Counted from the first letter of the stretch, positions 51,356 through 61,774 are shown. The stretch: DNA of 64,000 bases from Pseudomonadota bacterium (GCA_021808285.1 JAKBBV010000005.1:1-64000); one strand, 5' to 3'. Notes: a model not told the origin generated them from the letters alone. A program made the numbers and translations.

Positions 51356-51672
51356 ATAACGGACCCCGGTAGATCACGGCCGGCGGAAGGCCCTCACGGG
51401 CGTTCTTCGCGCCTCGGAGGCCTGCCTCAATGACGCGATGTCCCCGGAACCCCGGAGTCCGATGCCGCGCGACTCACCGGCTAGCTAGAGCGCCGTCCGC
51501 ACGCTCGCGGACATCGGGTGACAGTTCAGGCCGAAAAAGTCATGCGCGCGTCCTGAACCTGGAGCCGCCGATGACCCGCTTAGCCGCCAGCTTAAGCTGT
51601 TCTTCCGTCGCTGACTGATCGCCGAAGAAAACGCCCCGCTCGTCCAGGGTGCGGATGAAGAAAGGGAGGAAA
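51356..51672. other. 317-bp gap left of tRNA-Arg, with a possible ORF remnant
   Basis: The left end holds an 11-bp direct repeat CCCCGGTAGAT (51347-51357 and 51364-51374), whose first copy includes the lipoprotein stop codon. On the minus strand, just past the tRNA 3' end, 51540-51650 reads as an open stretch (LDERGVFFGDQSATEEQLKL and on) with amino-acid composition like a real helix, but it has no start codon of its own outside the tRNA. It may be a remnant of a gene or chance. No integrase or att pair is recognised. Confidence 0.35.
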
Positions 51673-51749
51673 TGGCGCGCTCGGAGCGATTCGAACGCCC
51701 GACCCTCAGATTCGTAGTCTGATGCTCTATCCAGCTGAGCTACGAGCGC
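51673..51749 (-). tRNA. tRNA-Arg (anticodon ACG), CCA encoded
   Basis: Read on the minus strand, a full 77-nt cloverleaf is visible: acceptor GCGCTCG/CGAGCGC, D-arm GCTC-AGCTGGATA-GAGC, anticodon arm TCAGA-CTACGAA-TCTGA with anticodon ACG, variable loop GGGTC, T-arm GGGCG-TTCGAAT-CGCTC, discriminator G and encoded CCA. The A34 is expected to be edited to inosine to read CGU, CGC and CGA. The ORF-track entry 51540-51803 is an antisense-style reading through this tRNA and is not a gene. Confidence 0.97.
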
Positions 51750-51963
51750 GCGCCGCCTGTCGGCGAAGGCGGAGGCTCTAGTCCGATCGGGCGGCGATTT
51801 CAAGCATCTGTCCGGGGCGCCAGTCCGGTCTTCGGTTACGGCGCGCAGCCCACCCGGTGGGGGGGCGCCCGTTGCGCCGGGAGAGGGGGGCGTATAGGCG
51901 GAAGGCTAAGGAAGAGAGCGGCGGTGCGGACGCAGGATGCTCGCCCAGGGAGATGAGACACAG

Positions 51964-53529
51964 ATGACGGCATCGGTTCGGGCCCTTTCGGCCCTGGCGG
52001 CGAGCGCGGGCGCGGCGCTCGTCCTGGCGGGTTCGGCCGGCTGGGCGGCGCCGGCGGTCAAGGGTGAGGCGGTGAAGAGCGAGGCCGGCGCCAAGGCCGA
52101 AGCGCCCGCCGCGGCGGCGAGCGACAAGGCGGGGCTCCCGCCGTTTCCGGCCGACGCCTCGATCACCCAGGTCACCCATGTGGGGGGCAAGACGCTGTCC
52201 TACACGGCCACCGTGGGGTCGCTGCCGGTGCGCGACGCAGAGGGCAAGATGATCGCCCAGGTGGTGTTCACCGCCTATGTCCTCGATGGCCCGCGCGATC
52301 CGGCCCGGCCCGTGACCTTCGCCTTCAATGGCGGCCCAGGCGCGGCCTCGGTGTTCCTGAACATGGGCGCCATCGGGCCCAAGCGGATCCAGTTCGGGGC
52401 CCAGGGCGACGCCCCCTCCGATCCGGTGGCGCTGCACGACAATCCCGGCACCTGGCTCGACTTCACCGACCTCGTCTTCATCGACCCGGTGGGCACGGGC
52501 TATTCACGCTCGCTCGCGGGAAAGGAGGAGACCGACAAGACCTTCTTCACCATCAAGGGCGACATCGCCTACCTCTCGCGCATCGCCTATGACTGGCTGG
52601 CCAGGAACAACCGCATGGCCTCGCCCAAATATGTGGTTGGCGAGAGCTATGGCGGCTATCGCGCCCCGGCGATCGCCCATCATCTGCAGGCGGTGGAAGG
52701 CGTGGGGGTCAGCGGCGTGATCATGGTCTCGCCGGCCCTGGATGGACGCATGATCGGCGACCCGGACGCCTCGCCCATGGCCTGGGTCGAGACCCTGCCC
52801 TCCATGACCGCGGCCCATTACGAGCGCGAGGGCAAGACCCTGACTCCGGCCCTGATGGCCGATGTCGAAAACTACGCCCGCACCGACTACATCGACGATC
52901 TGCTGCGCGGGGTGAACGACAAGGCGGCCATGGACCGCATCGTCGCCAAGGTCACCGCCTATACCGGCCTCGACGAGACCGATGTGCGCCAGATGGGCGG
53001 GCGGATCGAGAGCCGCGCCTTCCTGCGCATGCTCTATCGCGACCAGGGACGTCTGGGCAGCTGGTACGACTCCAATGTCACCGCCTATGACCCCTATCCC
53101 TACGCGCCTCAGGACCGGGCGGGCGATCCGATCCTCGTGGGCATTCTGGCTCCCACCACCTCGGCCATGGTCGACTGGGTCGGCCGCGTCGTCGGCTGGA
53201 AGCTCGACGCCCACTATGAGGCCCTCAATCCTGAGGTGAACCGCCGCTGGGAGAAGAACTGGTTTACCGACATCGAGTCGGCCTCCGACCTGCGCCAGGC
53301 CCTGGCGGTGGATCCAAAGATGAAGGCCCTGATCGTGCATGGCTATGACGATCTGTCCTGCCCCTATTTCGAGTCCGAGATGACGGTGGCCCAGATCCCG
53401 GTCATGGGCCCGCCCGACCGGCTTCAGGTGAAGGTCTATCCCGGCGGCCACATGTTCTATTCGCGCCCGGCCAGCCAGGCGGCCCTTCGCCGCGACGTCA
53501 TGGCGCTCTACGGGGTGAGCGGGGGCTGA
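51964..53529 (+). CDS. Secreted S10-family serine carboxypeptidase
   Basis: A 521-aa alpha/beta-hydrolase of peptidase family S10. Signal peptide MTASVRALSALAASAGAALVLAGSAGWA, a short Lys/Ala/Glu linker, then the catalytic domain. Triad: Ser in VVGESYGGYRAP near residue 228, Asp in VHGYDDLSCPY near 465, His in YPGGHMFYSRP near 500. The oxyanion segment FNGGPGAASV and the DPVGTGYS region are also typical. The start at ATG 51964 fits the signal peptide; ATG 51937 would place nine polar residues ahead of it. Likely a periplasmic or secreted exopeptidase. Its 3' end overlaps the convergent TPR-glycosyltransferase by 22 nt. Confidence 0.9.
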   Translation: MTASVRALSALAASAGAALVLAGSAGWAAPAVKGEAVKSEAGAKAEAPAAAASDKAGLPPFPADASITQVTHVGGKTLSYTATVGSLPVRDAEGKMIAQVVFTAYVLDGPRDPARPVTFAFNGGPGAASVFLNMGAIGPKRIQFGAQGDAPSDPVALHDNPGTWLDFTDLVFIDPVGTGYSRSLAGKEETDKTFFTIKGDIAYLSRIAYDWLARNNRMASPKYVVGESYGGYRAPAIAHHLQAVEGVGVSGVIMVSPALDGRMIGDPDASPMAWVETLPSMTAAHYEREGKTLTPALMADVENYARTDYIDDLLRGVNDKAAMDRIVAKVTAYTGLDETDVRQMGGRIESRAFLRMLYRDQGRLGSWYDSNVTAYDPYPYAPQDRAGDPILVGILAPTTSAMVDWVGRVVGWKLDAHYEALNPEVNRRWEKNWFTDIESASDLRQALAVDPKMKALIVHGYDDLSCPYFESEMTVAQIPVMGPPDRLQVKVYPGGHMFYSRPASQAALRRDVMALYGVSGG

Positions 53530-55166
53530 CTCTCCGCCAGAGGGGCCAGAGCCGCCATCCTGGCGAGGGCCTGACGCACCCCTGTCAGAGGCCCCTCCCA
53601 GTCGCCGCGCGTGCTCTGGCGAAAGATGCGCAGGGTGTTGGGGTACCAGTCGCTGTGCGCCTCATCGCCGGCCCAGCGCCAGCAATGGGCCCTGCGATCC
53701 AGCATCCAGGCCGGCCTCCCGAGCGCCCCGGCCAGATGGATAAGGGCGGAATCGACCCCGATCACCAGGTCCAGCCCGGCGATGATCCTCGCCGTGTCCA
53801 GCAGATCGGCGGGTGGGGACGCGGCGCCTGCGGCGAAGGGATCGGCCCAGTTCCGCACGCGCGCCCTCTCGTCCAGCCCGGCCGGCCGGCGGTCGCGCTG
53901 CAGGATCGTCCAGGCGACGCGGCCCTCCAGTTCCGGCGCCTCCAGGAGGGGCAGGACTTGATCCAGCTCCAGCGACCTCGCCGCATCCATGCGGCTGACC
54001 AGACGCGGCAGAGTCTTGAGTTCCCCAGCCCAGAACAGGCCCACGCGCAGGGGGGCGCCGGGCCCGGGTGAGTCAGAAGTCTCGACCTCCGACGGCTGGG
54101 GCAGCCGGATATAGGGCAGGCCGTGGGGCAGCAGCTCGCTGCGCCGATCCGGGGTCAGGCCGTGAAGGCCAGGGAGGCTCATGACCGAGGCCCATGCCTC
54201 GATGTCTTGGGGCAGGGCGTCGAGCGCGACCACCTCGTCCACCCCGTCGGCCAGGCTCAGGAGGCGCCGCAGCGGCTCCGCCGCCCCCAGCACGATCCGA
54301 CCCGCGCCGCGCCCCTTCAGCCACGGGGCGTAGCGCACGAACTGGATGACATCGCCCAGGCCCTGCTCGCCGACTAGCAGGAACGTCCCCCCGTTCAGCG
54401 GCCCGCCGTCCCAGATCGGCGCGTGCATGTTCCCCGACAGGCGGATGGCGCTGACCCGATGGGAGTAAAAAGGCCAGGCCTCGGCCCACTTTCCGGCGTG
54501 CAGCAGAGCGTCGCCCAGGTCGCGCAGGGCCCGAACCTCTCCGGGGTGGGCCGCCAGGGCCCGGCGGCAGACGGCTTCGGCCAGGTCGGGCCGGTCCTGC
54601 TCCAGGTGCGCCTTGCCGAGGTTCAGCAAGGCGTCGAGGCCGTCAGGCTGAAGGGCTGCCGCACGCTCCAGGACCTGCTGCGCCACCGCGAGGTCGTCGC
54701 GGACGATGGCGAAGGCGCCCAAATTGGCGAGAGCCTGGGCATCGTCGGGGCGACGGGCCAACACCCGCGCATTGGCCTCCTCCGCCTCCTCCAGCCGATC
54801 CTGGCGCGCCAGGGCGCTGGTCATGAGACCCCAGAGGCGGTCGTCATCCGGCGCCAACTCCAGAGCCCGCCCCAGGCTCGCCTCGGCGCCGGGCGCATCG
54901 CCCGCGGCCAGGAGGATCTCGCCCAGATTGCCCAGGACATAGGGGTGTTCGAGCCGCGCCGCCGCGGCCCCGGCAAGGTTCAACGCACGGTCAAGCCGGC
55001 CGGCCTCCATCTCGATGATCGCCAGAAGATTGAGCGCGTCCACATGGCCGGGATCGGCCGCGAGCAGGCGCTCATAGCCCCGCGCCGCGTCCTCCGCCCG
55101 CCCGGCGTTGTGGGCGGCCATGGCGGCCTGAAGCTCGGCGTCGGGGTCGAAGGCGGCGTCCGTCAC
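53508..55166 (-). CDS. TPR protein with C-terminal glycosyltransferase-like (GT9/FlmG-type) domain
   Basis: A 552-aa protein. Residues 5-240 are about six tetratricopeptide repeats (AAMAAHNAGRAEDAARGYERLL and similar). Residues 260-530 form a GT-B-like domain, with LLVGEQGLGDVIQFVRYAPWL at its start and the nucleotide-sugar segment DLVIGVDSALIHLAGALGRP near 470, as in heptosyltransferase-like GT9 proteins. This TPR-GT order is that of FlmG, the flagellin glycosyltransferase of Caulobacter, but many paralogues exist and no flagellar gene is nearby. The start is a GTG. The substrate protein or glycan is unknown. Confidence 0.8.
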   Translation of the reverse strand: MTDAAFDPDAELQAAMAAHNAGRAEDAARGYERLLAADPGHVDALNLLAIIEMEAGRLDRALNLAGAAAARLEHPYVLGNLGEILLAAGDAPGAEASLGRALELAPDDDRLWGLMTSALARQDRLEEAEEANARVLARRPDDAQALANLGAFAIVRDDLAVAQQVLERAAALQPDGLDALLNLGKAHLEQDRPDLAEAVCRRALAAHPGEVRALRDLGDALLHAGKWAEAWPFYSHRVSAIRLSGNMHAPIWDGGPLNGGTFLLVGEQGLGDVIQFVRYAPWLKGRGAGRIVLGAAEPLRRLLSLADGVDEVVALDALPQDIEAWASVMSLPGLHGLTPDRRSELLPHGLPYIRLPQPSEVETSDSPGPGAPLRVGLFWAGELKTLPRLVSRMDAARSLELDQVLPLLEAPELEGRVAWTILQRDRRPAGLDERARVRNWADPFAAGAASPPADLLDTARIIAGLDLVIGVDSALIHLAGALGRPAWMLDRRAHCWRWAGDEAHSDWYPNTLRIFRQSTRGDWEGPLTGVRQALARMAALAPLAESQPPLTP

Positions 55167-55230
55167 GGCGCCGGATCATCCGCCTCCCGTCGGGTTCCGC
55201 AAGACTGGGCGTCGAGAAACGCGCCCCGCC

Positions 55231-55830
55231 TCAGGCCGCGATCTTCGCCGCCAGCTTCGCCGCCAGCTCGCCCTGGTGCCGGGCGCCGGCAAGTTCGATC
55301 TCGCTCGGCTGGCGCGAGCCATCTCCGCCGGCGATGGTGGTAGCGCCATAGGGGCTGCCGCCCACGACTTCACTCAGGGTCATCTGCCCCTGGTGGCTGT
55401 AGGGCAGGCCGACGATCACCATGCCGAAATGCAGGAGGTTGGAGATCATTGAGAACAGGGTGTTCTCATTGCCCCCGTGCTGGGTCGCGCTGGAGGTGAA
55501 AGCGCCGCCCACCTTGCCGTTGAGGGCGCCGCGCGCCCACAGGCCCCCGGCCTGATCGAGGAAGGCGGCCATCTGCGAGGCCATGCGGCCGAAGCGGGTC
55601 GGGGCGCCGATGAGGATGGCGTCGTAATCCGCCAGCTCCTCGACCTTGGCCACCGGGGCGTCCTGCTCCAGCTTGAAATGGGCGGCCTGGGCCACCTCCT
55701 GCGGTGCAGTCTCGGGCACGCGCTTGAGGTCCACCTGCGCGCCGGCAGCCCTCGCTCCTTCGGCCACGGCCTTGGCCATGGCTTCGATATGTCCATAGGA
55801 CGAATAGTAGAGCACCAGAACCTTGGCCAT
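55231..55830 (-). CDS. wrbA: NAD(P)H:quinone oxidoreductase, WrbA family
   Basis: A 199-aa flavodoxin-like FMN protein that reduces quinones by two electrons and limits oxidative stress. Seen: the FMN phosphate loop [14 protein letters not shown], the WrbA motif [37 protein letters not shown], and GLPYSHQGQ with the [12 protein letters not shown] segment. ATG 55830 is chosen (GAGGAG 7 nt upstream); the ORF-track start at 55872 adds 14 atypical residues. It is divergent from a LysR gene, with a perfect palindrome about 96 bp upstream, so it is probably under that regulator's control. Confidence 0.95.
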   Translation of the reverse strand: MAKVLVLYYSSYGHIEAMAKAVAEGARAAGAQVDLKRVPETAPQEVAQAAHFKLEQDAPVAKVEELADYDAILIGAPTRFGRMASQMAAFLDQAGGLWARGALNGKVGGAFTSSATQHGGNENTLFSMISNLLHFGMVIVGLPYSHQGQMTLSEVVGGSPYGATTIAGGDGSRQPSEIELAGARHQGELAAKLAAKIAA

Positions 55831-55925
55831 CGTGCCTCTCCTCAAGTCTGAGCCCGCCCGTCTCGGGCGCAAACCTCATATGGCGCGCCGGAATCGCCTT
55901 GAAAACCCATCGAGAACCGGGTCTT

Positions 55926-55948
55926 TTTGTTCAAATAAATTGAACAAA
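55926..55948. promoter_or_regulatory. Perfect 9-5-9 palindrome between wrbA and lysR, candidate LysR-type operator
   Basis: TTTGTTCAA-ataaa-TTGAACAAA is an exact inverted repeat in the divergent wrbA/lysR region. It contains the T-N11-A geometry of LysR-type recognition sites and is an AT-rich island in otherwise GC-rich DNA. It probably binds the adjacent LysR protein. Confidence 0.7.
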
Positions 55949-56869
55949 TGGAGCCTCGTTCTGCCTAGACCTTCGGAGTTCCGTACTGCGCCGAGCTTGG
56001 ACCAGCTGGCCGTCTTCCTGGCCGTGGTCGAGGCGGGAGGGTTCGGCGCAGCCGCCCGGCGTCTGGGCCGCGCGGTCTCGGTCGTCAGCTATCAGATCGA
56101 GGGTTTGGAGCGGCGCCTGGGCCTCACCCTCTTCGCCCGCGGCGGAGCCCGACGTCCGGCGCTCACGCCCGCCGGCGCCGCCCTCGCCGCCGAGGCGCGC
56201 CAGATCGTTCAGGGACTGGACGCCCTGCTCGGCCGCGCCCAGGGCCTCAAGGATGGGCTGGAAGCCGAAGTGACCCTGGCCGTCGACCTTCTGCTCCCGC
56301 CGGAGCGCCTGGCCGAGGCGGCGCGCGCCTTTCAGGACGCCTTTCCCACGGTGCGCCTGCGCCTGATGGTGGAGGGCTTTGGGGCGGTGACGCGCCTGGT
56401 GGCTGAGCGGGAGGCGACGCTGGGGGTCTGTGGCGCCCAGGGCGAGATCCTTCCCGGCCTGGTGCGGGCGCCGGCCGGACATGTGGACCTGATTCCCGCG
56501 GCCGCGCCCGACCATCCCCTGGCTGGTCGGATCCCCTTGCGCGCCGGAGAGGCGCAAGACCATCTGCAGATCGTTGTCAGCGACCGATCGCGCCTTAGCG
56601 AGGGCCGGGATTTCGGGGTCCTGGCGCACGAAACCTGGCGCGTCGCCGATCTCTCCACCAAACGGGCCCTGCTGCTGGCGGGGGTCGGATGGGGGAGCCT
56701 GCCCGAGCCCATGATCGCCGAGGATCTCGTCGCCGGGCGCCTGGTCCGGCTCGATCCGCCGGAGCTGGGGCCTGTGGCCTATCCGTTCATGGTCGTCCGC
56801 CGAGCCGACATCCCACCAGGCCCCGCCGGCCAGTGGCTCGCGGGGCGCTTTGCCGGGACGGTGGGTTGA
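55940..56869 (+). CDS. LysR-family transcriptional regulator, divergent from wrbA
   Basis: A LysR-type regulator of about 300 aa. The N-terminal helix-turn-helix is LDQLAVFLAVVEAGGFGAAARRLG with SVVSYQIEGLERRLGLTLFAR, and the effector-binding domain follows from about residue 100 (VTLAVDLLLPPERLAEAA). The start is unclear: no ATG exists between the palindrome and the HTH in this frame. TTG 55940 gives a normal length (309 aa) but lies inside the palindrome; TTG 55997 would start directly at the HTH. The ORF-track ATGs (55823, 55880) overlap wrbA or its promoter. It probably controls wrbA and itself; the effector, perhaps a quinone or electrophile, is inference. Confidence 0.85.
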   Translation: MNKWSLVLPRPSEFRTAPSLDQLAVFLAVVEAGGFGAAARRLGRAVSVVSYQIEGLERRLGLTLFARGGARRPALTPAGAALAAEARQIVQGLDALLGRAQGLKDGLEAEVTLAVDLLLPPERLAEAARAFQDAFPTVRLRLMVEGFGAVTRLVAEREATLGVCGAQGEILPGLVRAPAGHVDLIPAAAPDHPLAGRIPLRAGEAQDHLQIVVSDRSRLSEGRDFGVLAHETWRVADLSTKRALLLAGVGWGSLPEPMIAEDLVAGRLVRLDPPELGPVAYPFMVVRRADIPPGPAGQWLAGRFAGTVG

Positions 56870-56992
56870 ACGCAAGACGGCCGAGTCTGCCCGGGGTTGG
56901 CCGATAGACGAAGGTGAGGGACAAGGCCTCATGATTGCCGCATGCGCCCGCATCGCACCTCGGCTCGCCCGTTCCGGCGAGACCCGCTGTTG

Positions 56993-58069
56993 ATGCGGCG
57001 ACGCTCGCTCCTGGCCGGCCTTGGCGCGGCGGCGGCGGGGATCTCCCTGGGAGGGCTCGACGGCTGCGAGGCGCCCGTGGGGCGGGGGCGCAATGGCGAG
57101 GAGGCCCGTCTCAACCTCTACAACTGGGATACCTATGTCGGGGCCACGACCCTGCGGGACTTCAGGGCGGCTACGGGCGTGGCCGTGAAGATGAGCCTTT
57201 ACGCCACCAATGACGAGCTGTTCGCCCGCCTGGCCGACGGCAATCCCGGCTTTGACGTGATCGTGCCCTCGAACGAATATGTCACCCGCCTGCGTCTCGC
57301 CGGGCTACTCCAGCCGCTCGACCTGGAGACGATCCCGAACCGGGTGAATATCCTGCCGACCTTCCAGAATCCCGCCTTCGATCCCGGCCGTCGCTGGTCC
57401 ATGCCCTATACCTGGCTGGTCCTGGGCCTGGGCTATCGCAAGTCGCGCATCGCCGGAGTTCCCGACAGCTGGAAATGGGTGTTCGACAGCGATCGCTATG
57501 CGGGGCGGATCGGCGTCTTTTCCGAGGCGGACGATCTGGTGCGCCTGGGGGCCATGTACCTGGGTCACGCGCCGCGAGACCTTCCCACGCCAGTGATCGA
57601 TCAGGTGGCGGCGATGCTCATCCACCAGAAGCCCGCCATCAAAGTTTTCCATCACGACGAGGGCCAGGACCTGCTGCTGGCGGGGGATATCGATATTGTG
57701 ATGGAGTATAATGGCGACATCGCCCAGGTCATGGCCGAGGATCCGGATCTCGACTTCGTCATCCCGCGGGAGGGCAGCCTGCTGGATTCCGATTGTCTCG
57801 CCATTCCGACCGGGGCCCCGCGGCCGGACAACGCCCACGCCTTCATCAATTTTGTCCTCGGCGCCAAGGCGGGGGCGGAGATCGCCCAGACCATCCGCTA
57901 TCCGACCCCCAACGGCGCGGCTCTTGAACTCATGGACGCCGCCTATCGCGACAATCCGGTGATCTTCCCTCCGCCCGCCGTCCTGGCGCGTTGCCAGTAT
58001 GGCGAGTTCGAGGGGCTGGCCCGCTCGCGTCTCTACGACGAGACCCTGACGCGGATTCTGGTCTCGTGA
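56993..58069 (+). CDS. potD: Polyamine ABC transporter substrate-binding protein (PotD/PotF-like)
   Basis: Periplasmic spermidine/putrescine-binding protein, first gene of a five-gene polyamine operon. The N-terminus MRRRSLLAGLGAAAAGISLGG has twin arginines followed by a Cys (LDGC), so Tat export and lipidation are possible. The mature part begins LNLYNWDTYVG (the PotD NWxxY pattern) and has FDVIVPSNEYVTRL, MPYTWLVLGLGY, and IVMEYNGDIAQVM near residue 235. At 358 aa it matches the family. ATG 56993 puts the signal at the N-terminus; ATG 56942 would add 17 residues. The stop overlaps the permease GTG. Confidence 0.92.
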   Translation: MRRRSLLAGLGAAAAGISLGGLDGCEAPVGRGRNGEEARLNLYNWDTYVGATTLRDFRAATGVAVKMSLYATNDELFARLADGNPGFDVIVPSNEYVTRLRLAGLLQPLDLETIPNRVNILPTFQNPAFDPGRRWSMPYTWLVLGLGYRKSRIAGVPDSWKWVFDSDRYAGRIGVFSEADDLVRLGAMYLGHAPRDLPTPVIDQVAAMLIHQKPAIKVFHHDEGQDLLLAGDIDIVMEYNGDIAQVMAEDPDLDFVIPREGSLLDSDCLAIPTGAPRPDNAHAFINFVLGAKAGAEIAQTIRYPTPNGAALELMDAAYRDNPVIFPPPAVLARCQYGEFEGLARSRLYDETLTRILVS

Positions 58070-58980
58070 GCGCCGCCGAGAGCTTCGTTGCGGAGAGCCC
58101 GGCGCGCCGGCCCCGCCTGTTCGTTGCGCTGGGCCTGCCGCCAATGGCCTGGCTGGCCGTATTTTTTCTGGTTCCCATGGCTCTGCCGAGCGCCTTGAGC
58201 TTTGGCCAGAATGTCACCCTGACCCGGATTGCGGTGACCGGGAGCCTGGCCAACTATGCCCATACCCTGCAGCCGCTCTATCTGCGCATCCTCGCCAAGT
58301 CCCTGGCCATCGCGGCGGCGACGACGCTCGTCTGCGTTCTCGCGGGCTTTCCCACGGCGCTGGCCATCGCCTTCGCGCCGGCGAGGCGCAAGCCCTGGCT
58401 GTTGGCGCTCATCATGCTGCCGTTCTGGACCAACCTCCTGGTGCGGACCTTCGCCCTTATGGCCGTGCTGCGTCCCGAGGGTTATCTGAACAAGGGGCTT
58501 GGGGTCCTCTGGCGCCTGATCCGCGCTCCGGCCGCTGCGCTCGGCTTCGCCGCGCCGCCGTTCCACCCCCTGGCCTTGATGAACACCGACGTCGCCGTCC
58601 TCATCGGCCTCGTCTATGTCAATCTGCCCTTCATGGTTCTGCCCCTCTATGCGGCGCTAGAGCGGATGGACCGGGGCCTGATCGAGGCGGCGCAGGACCT
58701 GGGGGCGCCCGCTCCGCGCGTCTTCGCCCGGGTCATCCTGCCCCTGGCCATGCCGGGCGTCGCCTCGGGCGTGATCCTCACCCTGATCCCGGCTCTGGGC
58801 AGCTATCTGACTCCCGATCTCCTGGGCGGACCCTCCAGTTTGATGATCGCCAATGTCATCGAGCGCCAGTTCCATGCCGCGGACGACTGGCCCTTCGGCG
58901 CGGCGCTCTCCTTCGTCCTGATCCTCCTGACCTTCGTCGCCCTGGCGGCGCGCGGCGCGATGCAGAGCCGACGCTCATGA
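58066..58980 (+). CDS. potB: Polyamine ABC transporter permease (PotB/PotH-like)
   Basis: Inner-membrane permease of 304 aa with six TM segments. The EAA loop that contacts the ATPase is IEAAQDLGAPAPRVFARVILPLAMPG near residue 205. PFWTNLLVRTFALMAVL and PALGSYLTPDLLGG are typical of PotB/PotH. The start is a GTG at 58066 overlapping the potD stop; the ORF-track start lies within potD. It is coupled to potC by ATGA. Confidence 0.93.
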   Translation: MSAAESFVAESPARRPRLFVALGLPPMAWLAVFFLVPMALPSALSFGQNVTLTRIAVTGSLANYAHTLQPLYLRILAKSLAIAAATTLVCVLAGFPTALAIAFAPARRKPWLLALIMLPFWTNLLVRTFALMAVLRPEGYLNKGLGVLWRLIRAPAAALGFAAPPFHPLALMNTDVAVLIGLVYVNLPFMVLPLYAALERMDRGLIEAAQDLGAPAPRVFARVILPLAMPGVASGVILTLIPALGSYLTPDLLGGPSSLMIANVIERQFHAADDWPFGAALSFVLILLTFVALAARGAMQSRRS

Positions 58981-59791
58981 GGGCCGCCCGTCTCGTTTCG
59001 GCCCTGTGGCTGGTCGTCGTGGCCGTCTTCCTCTATGCGCCGCTGGCCGTCCTTGTGGCCTTCAGCTTCAATGACAGCCGCCGTGACATCGTCTGGCGAG
59101 GCTTCACCCTGAAATACTACGCCCAGGCGCTGGGCGACGCCGACCTCATCGCCGCCTTCGTCAACTCCCTGACCATCGCTCTCGCCTCCACCCTGGCCAG
59201 TCTCATACTGGGGACCCTGGCGGCGTTCTGGCTCTGGCGGTTCCGCTTCAAGGGACGGGCGGTGGCGGAGGCGGCCCTCGCCCTGCCCATCGCCGCGCCG
59301 GAGATCTGCATGGGCGTGGCCATGATGATGTTCTTCGGCCGTGTCCTCCCCTGGCCTGCCGAGGCGCCCTGGCCGCTCAATCTGGGCGCCATCGCCCTGT
59401 CGCACATCACCTTCGCCTTCAGTTTCGTGGCGGTGGTGGTGCGTGCGCGGCTAGGGAGCTTCGATTCCGACCTGGAGGCGGTGGCGCGCGATCTTGGCGC
59501 CACGACCTGGCGGGTCTTCCGCGAGATCCTCATGCCGCACCTCACCCCTGCGCTTGTGGCCGGAGGCCTTTTGGCCTTCACCCTCAGCCTGGACGACTTC
59601 GTCATCACCTTCTTCACCTCGGGACCCGATACGGTGACGTTTCCGGTCAAGGTCTATTCCATGGTCCGCTTCGCGGTGTCGCCAGAGATCAACGCCGCCT
59701 CCACCGTGCTCATGGCGCTCACCCTCCTGCTCACCGCGCTCGCCCTGCGCGTGCAGGGAGCCTCCGCACGCCTGGTGGGAGCCGTGGGGGC

Positions 59792-59795
<4 letters not shown>
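58977..59795 (+). CDS. potC: Polyamine ABC transporter permease (PotC/PotI-like)
   Basis: Second inner-membrane permease, 272 aa, six TM segments. It begins with a PotC-like LYAPLAVLVAFSFNDS and has WRGFTLKYY, ALPIAAPEICMGVAMM, the EAA loop LEAVARDLGATTWRVFREILMPH and LDDFVITFF. It overlaps potB and potA by 4 nt each. Confidence 0.93.
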
Positions 59796-60831
<1,036 letters not shown>

Positions 60832-60835
<4 letters not shown>

Positions 60836-61590
60836 GCGGGACGATGCGACCTTTGATCGGCATCATCGCCTGCCATGTGCGCGCCGGCGCCGAGACCGCG
60901 CAGTCGGTAATCGATCGTTATGCCCAGGCGGCCATGCGCTTCGCCGACGCCGCTGCGGTTATCGTGCCCTCCGCTCCCGACGACCTCGATCCGCGCGAGG
61001 TCGCCGCGCGCCTGGACGGCCTGATGCTCACCGGCAGTCCTTCCAACGTCGATCCGCGCCGCTATGGCGAGGCCTTCGACCCCGACCACGGCCCGTATGA
61101 CGCCGACCGGGACGCCACGGCCTTGGGGCTCATCGCCGCGATGATCGATCGGGGCCGGCCGGTCCTTGGGGTCTGCCGCGGCTTTCAGGAGGTCAATGTG
61201 GCGTTTGGCGGGACGCTCGACCGGCGCGTCAGCTCGCGGCCAGGGCGGCTCAAGCATCACGCTCCGCCGGGCGCCGATCTGGACGCCCAGTTCAGCTTCG
61301 GCCACGAGGTCCATCTGACGCCGGGCGGCGTTCTGGCTAAGGCCTATGGACGTGAGACTCTGGCGGTGAATTCCGTGCATTTTCAGGGCGTGGAGCGGCT
61401 GGGCGAGGGGCTCACGGTGGAGGCGACGGCGCCCGACGGTGTCGTCGAGGCGGTCTTCGCCGCGCCCAACGGGGCCCAGGTCCTGGCCGTCCAGTGGCAT
61501 CCCGAATGGCGCCCGGACCTGCACCCGATCTCCCAAACCCTGTTCGCGCTGTTCGGTCGCGCCCTTCGTGGCGAGCCGCTGGCGAGGTGA
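60832..61590 (+). CDS. puuD: Gamma-glutamyl-gamma-aminobutyrate hydrolase
   Basis: Class I glutamine-amidotransferase-like peptidase C26 that releases GABA and glutamate from gamma-Glu-GABA at the end of the Puu putrescine pathway. The 252-aa product has the nucleophile elbow LGVCRGFQEVNVAFGG near residue 115, LTGSPSNVDP, VNSVHFQGV and the His-Glu pair in VQWHPEW near 222. It is the last gene of potDBCA-puuD, so import and catabolism are coupled. puuA, puuB and puuC are not in the window. Confidence 0.92.
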
Positions 61591-61774
61591 GGCGGCCTGT
61601 CGCCGTCGCCCGTCGACCGTAGGGACCCTTCGAGGCGGTTCGCGGAGCCCCTATCGACGAAAGCGCGGAGGTTCCGCGACGCCGTCCTGGCCGGATTGCC
61701 GCCGCCGCCGCCTTCCGGTAGACAGCCTCCCTTCCGGTCGCCATGGCCCTAATAGTGTGAACCCCAGCGCCTCC

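Noticed and set aside
51540-51803. 87-aa ORF with VAQLDRASDYESEGRAFESL
   Set aside because: This is the well-known false translation of a tRNA gene; the DNA folds as tRNA-Arg(ACG).
61591-61774. Small ORF between puuD and SapC
   Set aside because: The in-frame extension of the SapC ORF upstream overlaps puuD and is not family-like; no ribosome-binding site supports it.
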